This document shows, in pieces, positions 16,740 to 24,300 of a DNA stretch of 34,616 bases. Each line of letters opens with the position of its first letter. Positions within the stretch are counted from its first letter, which is position 1. The position numbers were made by a program, and so were the translations under genes. The notes under the pieces were generated by a model. It worked only from the letters and a program-made list of their open reading frames with translations. It ran no database searches and was not told where the DNA came from. Source of the stretch: Candidatus Kaiserbacteria bacterium (GTDB taxonomy: Bacteria > Patescibacteriota > Minisyncoccia > Phycocordibacterales > UBA2100). The stretch is taken from the NCBI GenBank assembly GCA_016214605.1, contig JACROD010000008.1, positions 1 to 34,616 of the forward strand. Direction: 5' to 3'.

Positions 16740-16838
16740 GAACTCGCGCACGGTAGGACAAATATCATGCGGTCGTTGTTCTACCACTCGACTCTATCCC
16801 GCGGAGCAAGCAGGTATACCTCGAATGGATCCAAAACT
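16703..16838 (-). ncRNA. Candidate ~130-nt tRNA-like small RNA
   Basis: Minus-strand TTGACA (16867-16872)-16 bp-TATACT (16845-16850), tRNA D-arm-like GGATAGAGTCGAGTGGTAGAAC, terminator at 16709-16739 with a T6 tract. Confidence 0.6.
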
Positions 16839-16910
16839 GGCAGCAGTATACTTTATCAAAGTATCATGTCAATGTTGTATCCGAACAACATGCGTTAGAA
16901 TAAAGCCACT

Positions 16911-18164
16911 ATGCGGCAATCCAAACTCTTTACCAAGACACGACGCGAAGCACCAAAAGATGAAGTCGCCAAAAATGCTCAGCTCCTCATCCGCGCCGGA
17001 TTCATCCACAAAGAGATGGCGGGTGTGTATGCATATCTGCCGCTGGGCCTGCGCGTGCTCGAAAACATAAAAAAGATTGTGCGCGAAGAAATGAACAAAA
17101 TCGGCGGACAAGAAATGATCATGACCTCGCTCCAACGCAAAGAGCTCTGGGAGCAGACCGATCGTTGGGATGATGAAAAGGTGGACGTGTGGTTCAAGTC
17201 CTCACTCAAAAGCGGCGCCGAAGTCGGATTTGGATGGTCGCACGAAGAGCCGATCACCGACATGATGAAGAATTACATTTCGAGCTATCGCGATCTCCCG
17301 GTATTCGCGTATCAATTCCAGACCAAGCTCCGCAACGAGCTCCGCGCCAAGAGTGGCATTATGCGCGGACGCGAATTCGTCATGAAAGACATGTATTCAT
17401 ACACGACCGACGAGGCCGCGCACAAGGCCATCTACGACGCGACGACCGCCGCCTATCTGCGCATCTTTGAGCGCACGGGCCTCGGCGATCGCACCTTTCT
17501 TACCTTTGCATCCGGCGGCGCCTTTACCCAATTCAGCCACGAATTCCAGACCCTGAGCGATGTCGGCGAAGACGTGATCTATCTCGATCGCTCCAAAAAG
17601 ATCGCCGTAAACAAGGAGGTCCTCACCGATGAAGTCCTCGCTCAGCTCGATCTCAAGCGCGAAGACCTCGAGGAGATATCCGCGATCGAGGTGGGTAATA
17701 TTTTCAGCTTCGGCGGCACCAAATCCGAACAACTCGGCCTCCTTTTCAAAGACGAAAAGGGTGAGACTAGGCCGGTCACGCTCGGCTCATACGGCATCGG
17801 CATCACGCGCCTCATGGGCACGATCGTAGAGGTCTTGAGTGACGACAAGGGGATAGTCTGGCCCGCCGAGGTCGCGCCGTACCCGGTGCACTTGATATCA
17901 ATACACAATGGCAATGCCGATGTGATCGCTGAGGCGGATCGCCTCTACGAACTCCTCCTGGAGCACAATATAGAAGTCCTCTACGACGATCGCGATGCGC
18001 GCGCGGGGGAAAAGTTTGCCGACGCCGATCTCATCGGCATTCCCAAGCGAATGATCGTCTCAGAAAAGACGATGTCGAGTGCCAGCGTAGAGATCGTCGA
18101 GCGCGCATCCGGCACCACCGCAATGATCCCCGAAAGCGGCATTATGGAACACCTCAAGAAATGA
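16911..18164 (+). CDS. proS: Prolyl-tRNA synthetase, compact form without an evident editing insertion
   Basis: MRQSKLFTKTRREAPKDE, GVYAYLPLGLRVLENI, GWSHEEPITDMM, REFVMKDMYSY, LGSYGIGITRLMGT; 417 aa. Confidence 0.95.
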   Translation: MRQSKLFTKTRREAPKDEVAKNAQLLIRAGFIHKEMAGVYAYLPLGLRVLENIKKIVREEMNKIGGQEMIMTSLQRKELWEQTDRWDDEKVDVWFKSSLKSGAEVGFGWSHEEPITDMMKNYISSYRDLPVFAYQFQTKLRNELRAKSGIMRGREFVMKDMYSYTTDEAAHKAIYDATTAAYLRIFERTGLGDRTFLTFASGGAFTQFSHEFQTLSDVGEDVIYLDRSKKIAVNKEVLTDEVLAQLDLKREDLEEISAIEVGNIFSFGGTKSEQLGLLFKDEKGETRPVTLGSYGIGITRLMGTIVEVLSDDKGIVWPAEVAPYPVHLISIHNGNADVIAEADRLYELLLEHNIEVLYDDRDARAGEKFADADLIGIPKRMIVSEKTMSSASVEIVERASGTTAMIPESGIMEHLKK

Positions 18165-19264
18165 TTTTGCATATGGCACAAGAACGAAACCTCAAAGACA
18201 AAATGCGCACCAAAAAAGACAACTTGCTTGGTATCTTTTCCAATGATATCGGCATCGACCTCGGTACCGCCAACACCCTCGTGTATGTAAAGGGTCGCGG
18301 CATCGTCATCAACGAACCCTCCATCGTTGCAGTCAATCAAAAGACTGGTGCTGTCGTGGCTGTGGGACAACAAGCCAAAGATATGATCGGCCGCACGCCC
18401 GCACATATCGTCGCCATACAGCCCGTAATCGACGGTGTGATTTCAGACTTCGAGATCACGTCCGAGATGCTCAACTATCTGATCGGTAAGGCGCAAGCCG
18501 GGCACACGAAGCTCTTGGGACCGCGCGTGACGGTCGGTGTGCCGTCGGGCATCACCTCGGTCGAAGTGCGCGCCGTCCGCGATGCCGCGAGTGCTGCGGG
18601 TGCGCGCGAAGTGCATATCATCGAAGAACCGATGGCGGCAGCGATCGGCATCGAGCTACCCGTGCACGAACCGGCAGGCAACATGATCATTGATATCGGC
18701 GGCGGCACCACCGACGTCGGCATTGTCGCCCTGGGCGGTCTCGTCAATGCGCGCAATGTCCGCATCGCCGGCGACAAATTCAACCAAGACATCGTCAGTC
18801 ACATCCGCAACGAATTCAAAATGCTCGTCGGCGATAAAAGTGCCGAGGAGATCAAGATCGCGATCGGATCCGTGTCTTCGCATGGCGCATCTCTCGAAGC
18901 CCTCGTGCGCGGGCGCGATCTCGTCACCGGATTACCGCGTGAAATACGCATCACCGATCAGGATGTGCGCAACGCCATCGGCCACTCCATCGAAGAACTC
19001 GTCGAAGCGATCAAAGATGTCCTCGAATCGACCCCGCCCGAGATCGTCTCCGATGTCATGCAGCGTGGCATCTATCTCGCGGGCGGCGGCGCCCTGATCC
19101 GCGGCCTTCCCGAATTCTTGACCCAAGAACTCGGTGTCTTGGTGACTGTAGCACCGGACCCTCTGACCGCCGTGGTCCGTGGCACAGCCGCCGTACTTGA
19201 AAATATCGACCTTTATCGGGAATCCTTACTACGCAGCGATGATGAACTTGTACCGACGCACTAA
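18161..19264 (+). CDS. mreB: MreB rod-shape-determining protein, paralog 2
   Basis: IGIDLGTANTLVYVKGRGIVINEPS, MIIDIGGGTTDVGIVALGG, LAGGGALIRGLPE; ATGA overlap with proS. Confidence 0.95.
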   Translation: MILHMAQERNLKDKMRTKKDNLLGIFSNDIGIDLGTANTLVYVKGRGIVINEPSIVAVNQKTGAVVAVGQQAKDMIGRTPAHIVAIQPVIDGVISDFEITSEMLNYLIGKAQAGHTKLLGPRVTVGVPSGITSVEVRAVRDAASAAGAREVHIIEEPMAAAIGIELPVHEPAGNMIIDIGGGTTDVGIVALGGLVNARNVRIAGDKFNQDIVSHIRNEFKMLVGDKSAEEIKIAIGSVSSHGASLEALVRGRDLVTGLPREIRITDQDVRNAIGHSIEELVEAIKDVLESTPPEIVSDVMQRGIYLAGGGALIRGLPEFLTQELGVLVTVAPDPLTAVVRGTAAVLENIDLYRESLLRSDDELVPTH

Positions 19265-20024
19265 CTCCGGCACCAAACGCCGACTTGTGATGGCGACGCT
19301 TCTGGTCGCCGTTCTTTTCGCAATTGATCTTTTGAGCGGCGGCAAAGTCCACAGCCTTGCACAAAACATCACCGGCGATGTATCGGGGACGACGGTGCGA
19401 GTATTCCAAGCCCTCAAAGACAGCGGGTTCTTCCGCACACGAGCATCGCTCGCAGCCCAAAACCAAGACCTCCAAACGACGATCGCGCGCTATCAGGCAC
19501 AGGCCGATGCCTACAAGGCGCTGAAGGAAGAGAACGATCAGCTCTCACTCTTCGCTCACCTTGCACAAGACAACTCGGGCACGACGACGCCGGTCGTATC
19601 TTCCTCTCACTCGTCGCCATACGGCACCTTTTTGATCGGTGCGGGCGCTACGGAAAACATCAAACACAACGCACTGGTCCTCTCCGACGACAGATTCGTC
19701 GTAGGCCGGGTGATCGATGTAAGTATTCACACATCGCTCGTTTCACAATTATTGTCGCCCGACAAATCTATCGACGCACTCATCGGAAAGAGTCCGGCGA
19801 CCTTCGTCGGGACCGCCAGCGGCAATGCCAAAGCGCAGGTCCCGCGCGACATCAAGGTCGCGGTCGGAGATGTCGTGACATCGGGCTCGGTAGGCGGGCG
19901 CCCCATAGGGATTGTCGGCAAGGTCGTATCACAATCGTCCGACGCCTACAGCACCGTCTATATGCGCCTTCCCCAAAACGTCTCGGCGATGCGTTTTGTC
20001 TTCGTGCTCGCAAGCACGCAATGA
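19239..20024 (+). CDS. mreC: MreC-like cell shape protein
   Basis: Single N-terminal TM, coiled coil, VVGRVIDVSIHTSLVSQLLSPDKSIDA; follows mreB. Confidence 0.88.
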   Translation: MMNLYRRTNSGTKRRLVMATLLVAVLFAIDLLSGGKVHSLAQNITGDVSGTTVRVFQALKDSGFFRTRASLAAQNQDLQTTIARYQAQADAYKALKEENDQLSLFAHLAQDNSGTTTPVVSSSHSSPYGTFLIGAGATENIKHNALVLSDDRFVVGRVIDVSIHTSLVSQLLSPDKSIDALIGKSPATFVGTASGNAKAQVPRDIKVAVGDVVTSGSVGGRPIGIVGKVVSQSSDAYSTVYMRLPQNVSAMRFVFVLASTQ

Positions 20025-20048
20025 TCGATCAAGACATTTTGTAATTGT

Positions 20049-20306
20049 ATGTATGTGCGCATCATTCTTGGGTTTATCGGATTCCTCGGGGTCATGACCG
20101 GACCGTGGTGGGTGCCGCTCACATGCATGGTCCTTTTGTGCATTCGCTGGAGCGCGCCGGAAGCCGTATTGATGGGACTCTTTTTGGATCTTTCTTGGCA
20201 GGGAAGCATGGCCGCGACCTCGTGGCACACGTGGCCGATCTTCACGGCTCTAGGCCTCGTCTTCCTCTGGGGATTGGAGCCGCTGCGCCGCCGGTTTTTG
20301 TTTTAA
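20049..20306 (+). CDS. Short MreD-like membrane protein
   Basis: 85-aa hydrophobic protein in the mreD position with …EAVLMGLFLDL…. Confidence 0.6.
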   Translation: MYVRIILGFIGFLGVMTGPWWVPLTCMVLLCIRWSAPEAVLMGLFLDLSWQGSMAATSWHTWPIFTALGLVFLWGLEPLRRRFLF

Positions 20307-20370
20307 ATGGCCGCATGCACTGCTGCATCAGGAAGTGATTTTTATATACTGATTCTGATATAGTACATTT

Positions 20371-22092
20371 ATGAGACTCTTCGGACGGCGGCGCAAGACA
20401 CACAAGATCTACGAGATCGCACCTGATGAAGTATTTCTTGATTCATCAAATCTGCCCGGACACAACGCCACGCAGTTCGAAGGCCGCGTCGAGCGGCCGC
20501 TCTCACATCGCGCAATTATCATGACCGGCGTCGCATTCGCGATCCTTGTCGTCGTATTCGGCTCTCGGTCGTACAATCTACAAGTAGTACACGGCGCGAG
20601 TTATGCCGACATCTCAGAAAAGAACACGCTCCGGCGTTCGCTCATCTTCGCGACACGCGGCGTGATCTACGACCGCACGGGGGCCGAGCTCGCATGGAAC
20701 ACGCCGCAGCCGAGCGAGACCGCCACCTCCACCGCGACCTCTTCGCCGTATGCCTTGCGCGCCTATGTCGATCTTCCAGGACTCTCGCATATCGTCGGCT
20801 ATGTGCGATATCCCAAAGCCGATACCAGCGGCCGCTGGTGGAATGAATCCTACATCGGCGTGTCAGGCTCGGAAGCAACCTTTGATTCGCTCCTTTCGGG
20901 GATCAACGGCAGCAGTATGCTGGAAACCGATGCTCACGGAAAAGTAGAACGCTCGAATATCGTCATTCCGCCCCAAAACGGCCAAGACATCCATCTTTCG
21001 ATCAATGCAGATATCCAAAGCAAGCTCTATACACTGCTTTCCAAGCATGCAGAAGACAACGGATTTAAAGGCGGCGCCGCGGTGATCATGGACGTACGCA
21101 CCGGAGAGGTGATCGCACTCACCAGCTTTCCCGAGTATAGCAACGAAGCATTTGTCTCGGGCGATCGCGACGTGATCAACAGGCAATCAAGTGCGTCATC
21201 AAATCCGCTTCTGAATCGCGCGATCTCGGGGTTGTATGCGCCCGGTTCGATCGTCAAGCCGATCTTTGCGATCGCAGCGCTCAATGAGCACATCATCAGC
21301 CCCGACAAACAGATCGATTCGATCGGTCAGATCACGATCCCCAATCCGTACGATCCAAAGAACCCGAGCATCTTCCGCGACTGGCGCGTGCACGGCTGGG
21401 TCGACATGCGCACCGCGATCGCCGTATCTTCGGACGAATACTTTTATACCATCGGCGGCGGCTATGGCGGCCAACCAGGTCTCGGTATCGCGCGCATCGA
21501 CCAATATGCGAGGATGTTTGGCCTCAGCAGCACCACCGGTATCGCGCTCTTGGGCGAACAAGACGGCGTCATTCCGACCCCCGCCTGGAAAGAGCAGGCT
21601 TTCGGCGCAGACGATCCCTGGCGCATCGGCGACACCTATCACACGGCGATCGGACAATTCGGATTCCAGGTCACGCCGATACAAGCGGTGCGCTTCACCG
21701 CGGCGATCGCCAACGGCGGCAAACTCTGGACCCCACAAATACTGGCCAGCACGACCGCCGCATATACGACGATCGACATTCCCGACGAATATCTGCAAAT
21801 CGCGCGCGAAGGCATGCGCCTGGCCGTCACATCAGATAGATCGGATGCAACAGTCAAAGCCCTCTTCTTGCCCGGGATCAAGATCGCGGCCAAGACCGGC
21901 ACCGCACAGATCGGCGCACACAATGAATGGATGAATTCTTGGAGTGTCGGATTCTGGCCCGCCGACGACCCGCACTATGCTTACGCAGTCGTCCTCGAGC
22001 GCGCCCCGGCAGGCACCGCCTCCGGCGCCGCACCGGGCCTTCAGCCATTCTTCTACTGGCTCATTAAAGAACATCCGGAGTACGTGCAATAG
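20371..22092 (+). CDS. mrdA: Penicillin-binding protein 2 (transpeptidase)
   Basis: RGVIYDRTGAELAWN, APGSIVKP (SxxK), SSDEYFY (SxD), AKTGTAQ (KTG). Confidence 0.93.
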   Translation: MRLFGRRRKTHKIYEIAPDEVFLDSSNLPGHNATQFEGRVERPLSHRAIIMTGVAFAILVVVFGSRSYNLQVVHGASYADISEKNTLRRSLIFATRGVIYDRTGAELAWNTPQPSETATSTATSSPYALRAYVDLPGLSHIVGYVRYPKADTSGRWWNESYIGVSGSEATFDSLLSGINGSSMLETDAHGKVERSNIVIPPQNGQDIHLSINADIQSKLYTLLSKHAEDNGFKGGAAVIMDVRTGEVIALTSFPEYSNEAFVSGDRDVINRQSSASSNPLLNRAISGLYAPGSIVKPIFAIAALNEHIISPDKQIDSIGQITIPNPYDPKNPSIFRDWRVHGWVDMRTAIAVSSDEYFYTIGGGYGGQPGLGIARIDQYARMFGLSSTTGIALLGEQDGVIPTPAWKEQAFGADDPWRIGDTYHTAIGQFGFQVTPIQAVRFTAAIANGGKLWTPQILASTTAAYTTIDIPDEYLQIAREGMRLAVTSDRSDATVKALFLPGIKIAAKTGTAQIGAHNEWMNSWSVGFWPADDPHYAYAVVLERAPAGTASGAAPGLQPFFYWLIKEHPEYVQ

Positions 22093-22192
22093 GCTTCATG
22101 ACTCTGCTATTGTGGACAAAAAGTAATCCTGTATACTATTCCCATCATTCATTAAGTCTTCAGACTTTATCCTCATAATAAGGAATCAGTAT

Positions 22193-22660
22193 ATGAATAT
22201 CGACAGCACATATCTAAGTAAAGAGAAGTTTGACGAGCTGACCGCCGAGCTTGATCATTTGAAGACCATCCGCCGACGCGAGATCGCGGAGCAGCTTGAA
22301 TACGCTCGCTCGCTCGGCGACCTCTCCGAGAACGCCGAATACGAAGAGGCGCGCAATCTCCAAGCCGCGACCGAAGACCGCATCCGCGTGGTCGAAGAAA
22401 GCCTCGCACATGCGCGCATCATCGAGCACACCAAAGGCAATACTATCTCGCTCGGAAGCCAGGTCACGATCCAAAATCAAGCCGACAAAGAGGAGCGCAG
22501 TTATGAGATCGTCGGATCCGCCGAGGCCAACATGCAGGAACACAAGATCTCGCATCTCTCGCCGCTCGGCTCGGCGATGATGGGCAAGAAGAAGGGTGAC
22601 ATTTTTACCTTCGAGACCCCAAAGGGATCCCAAAAATACAAGATCGTGAATGTGAAATAA
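22193..22660 (+). CDS. greA: Transcription elongation factor GreA
   Basis: LSKEKFDELTAELDHLKTIRRREIAEQLEYARSLGDLSENAEYEEA. Confidence 0.95.
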   Translation: MNIDSTYLSKEKFDELTAELDHLKTIRRREIAEQLEYARSLGDLSENAEYEEARNLQAATEDRIRVVEESLAHARIIEHTKGNTISLGSQVTIQNQADKEERSYEIVGSAEANMQEHKISHLSPLGSAMMGKKKGDIFTFETPKGSQKYKIVNVK

Positions 22661-22665
22661 ACAAA

Positions 22666-22692
22666 GAGCCCCCTTTTATTTAGGGGGCCTCG
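22666..22692. terminator. Hairpin between convergent genes
   Basis: GAGCCCCCT…AGGGGGCCTC. Confidence 0.7.
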
Positions 22693-22697
22693 AGTTC

Positions 22698-23402
22698 TTA
22701 CTCGATCTCAAATTCTTCTTCATCATCTGGTGGCATATCTGCCAATTGTTTTCGGAATATTTCCATCCAGCGAAATACCCTTCCTTCGTTGAATATCATG
22801 GTCACGTCATGTATGTACGGAAGGGACACCACATGTATTTTCCACGATTCATCGAGATACGCCGGCACATCGTGACTTGAACCCATGCAGAGTATCGCCA
22901 CCTCGCCGCGCGTTATCTTCTCATTGAGACGCTCAGCAACATAACGATCACGACGATGAATCACCAAACCATCATAATTAGGATATCGCTGGGACCGAAC
23001 GTTTTTATCCGGAGCCCGAAGATCCAAATTGATCCTACATGCAAGCTGATATGAGAGCCCTTCGGTTATATGCATCCGCGCTCCGGCAAAGACCATCGCC
23101 GCCAGGAAGGAATCTACACCGTGGAATTCCTCACACAATTTGTGATTAAAACGACGGATCCGCTCAAGGTCTCGGGGTGATGTCCAACCTTCGCTGAACA
23201 AATGACAATCATGCAAGTGACCGCTCTCTTTTAACTGCATACCAACTGACATGATCGCACCCATCCAAAATTGAGAAGAAAACGCTTCACGAAGTCCTTC
23301 CGTTAATTTTCCTTTAGGACTTGCATCCGTCTGGATTCCAGCCTCAGAACTCCTGTGTAACATGGGTACATAGTAGAGAGTCCGACTCATTTTAGACCTC
23401 AC
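22698..23402 (-). CDS. Hypothetical protein, distantly TraB/ChaN-like (tentative)
   Basis: RDRYVAERLNEKITRGEVAILCMGSSHDVPAYL resembles the RDxxMAxxI…GxxHL segment of that group. A start at 23390 (MSRTLYY) is also possible. Confidence 0.45.
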   Translation of the reverse strand: MRSKMSRTLYYVPMLHRSSEAGIQTDASPKGKLTEGLREAFSSQFWMGAIMSVGMQLKESGHLHDCHLFSEGWTSPRDLERIRRFNHKLCEEFHGVDSFLAAMVFAGARMHITEGLSYQLACRINLDLRAPDKNVRSQRYPNYDGLVIHRRDRYVAERLNEKITRGEVAILCMGSSHDVPAYLDESWKIHVVSLPYIHDVTMIFNEGRVFRWMEIFRKQLADMPPDDEEEFEIE

Positions 23403-23482
23403 TTGCCAATATTAGCTAGCACCATTAATACCATATGCGCAAATCTATGTCAAATACCTCCTGGTGAATATTCGGCATTTTT

Positions 23483-23508
23483 AAAAGAAAGGCGTCGCCT
23501 TTCTTTTT
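23483..23508. terminator. Bidirectional hairpin
   Basis: AAAAGAAAGGC-GTC-GCCTTTCTTTTT. Confidence 0.65.
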
Positions 23509-23599
23509 GCGGGGGGCGCTAGAGAGGGGGATTGAATAGTGCGCATTTTTAAGCGATAATCTCACTCACGTCCCCTTACCGGGGCGGTCGGCACCGGGT

Positions 23600-23673
23600 G
23601 GGCGATTAGCTCAGATGGTTAGAGCGTTCGATTCACATTCGAAAGGTCACAGGTTCGATTCCTGTATCGCCCA
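23600..23673 (+). tRNA. tRNA-Val(CAC)
   Basis: Complete cloverleaf; anticodon arm TTCGA-TTCACAT-TCGAA, T arm ACAGG-TTCGATT-CCTGT, acceptor GGGCGAT/ATCGCCC. Confidence 0.95.
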
Positions 23674-23685
23674 CCGGGTTCCGAA

Positions 23686-23914
23686 GGTGATGTGCCCCGT
23701 CGGGCTGTAGTATTCTTGCAGTATGCAAGATGGGGGTGAAATTTCCTGTCGGGCTGTAGTATAGTGGTAGTACGCAAGGCTGGGGGTCTTGTAGTCCGAG
23801 TCCGATTCTCGGCAGCCCGACAGGGGATTTCACTGGATGTGCGGGGCACATCCCCGGCTCCTGAGGAGTTGTAGCCCGAGTCCGATTCTCGGCAGCCCGA
23901 CGGGGCACGTCACC
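23686..23914 (+). pseudogene. Split/degenerate tRNA-Pro-like sequence with an intact tRNA-Pro cassette between its halves
   Basis: 5' half CGGGCTGTAGTATTCTTGCAGTATGCAAGATGGGGG and 3' half …TTGTAGCCCGAGTCCGATTCTCGGCAGCCCGA flank 23736-23833; outer arms GGTGATGTGCCCCG / CGGGGCACGTCACC pair. Confidence 0.65.
23750..23820 (+). tRNA. tRNA-Pro(GGG)
   Basis: Acceptor CGGGCTG/CAGCCCG, A73; anticodon arm CAAGG-CTGGGGG-TCTTG; T arm CCGAG-TCCGATT-CTCGG; CCA not encoded. Confidence 0.9.
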
Positions 23915-23937
23915 AGTGTGCAAGTGAAATTTCCTGT

Positions 23938-24008
23938 CGGGCTGTAGTATACCGGTAGTACGTACGATTCGGGTTCGTAAAGACCGGGTTCGATTCCCGG
24001 CAGCCCGA
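23938..24008 (+). tRNA. tRNA-Pro(CGG)
   Basis: Acceptor CGGGCTG/CAGCCCG; anticodon arm TACGA-TTCGGGT-TCGTA; T arm CCGGG-TTCGATT-CCCGG. Confidence 0.93.
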
Positions 24009-24048
24009 CAGGGGATTTCACTGCGGTTGTGGTAAATTTTCAGCATAA

Positions 24049-24119
24049 GGGCCTGTAGTAAAGTGGTATTACACGGCATTCGCATTGCCGGGTCGGGGGT
24101 CCGATTCCCCCCAGGTCCA
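24049..24119 (+). tRNA. tRNA-Ala(CGC)
   Basis: Acceptor GGGCCTG/CAGGTCC with G3:U70, anticodon arm CGGCA-TTCGCAT-TGCCG. Confidence 0.93.
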
Positions 24120-24164
24120 CTGCTTCGCCAAGACTTCGCAGTGCAAGCACCGCAAGCTTCGACA

Positions 24165-24199
24165 CGATAGAACCGTTCACGAGAGCGGTTCTATCGTTT
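24165..24199 (+). terminator. 11-bp perfect hairpin downstream of the tRNA cluster
   Basis: CGATAGAACCG…CGGTTCTATCG-TTT. Confidence 0.6.
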
Positions 24200-24211
24200 A
24201 GGCGAAGCAGT

Positions 24212-24240
24212 GTCCTGCGTAGCTTTATGCGGAGCAGGAC
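24212..24240. repeat. tRNA-proximal hairpin, copy 1 (loop AGCTTTATGCG)
   Basis: GTCCTGC-GTAGCTTTATGCGGA-GCAGGAC. Confidence 0.65.
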
Positions 24241-24300
24241 CGTGTCCTATCCACACCCCCTAATTGCCTCACCGATGAACTCTCGTACACTTAAACCCAT

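Noticed and set aside
16740-16830. Functional tRNA gene on the minus strand
   Set aside because: D-arm resembles a tRNA but there is no T arm, no U33 anticodon loop and no matching acceptor 3' strand.
20371-22092. Loss of the PBP SxN motif (SSD here)
   Set aside because: PBP2-type transpeptidases commonly carry SxD at this position, so it is not anomalous.
23686-24021. CRISPR-like repeats
   Set aside because: Repeat units are tRNA-Pro genes and their arms; no regular short repeats or unique spacers.
23633-24085. Minus-strand ORFs (150 aa and 63 aa) with repeated VGLPRIGLGLQ-like peptides
   Set aside because: They are translations through the tRNA-Pro repeats and their paired flanks, not genes.
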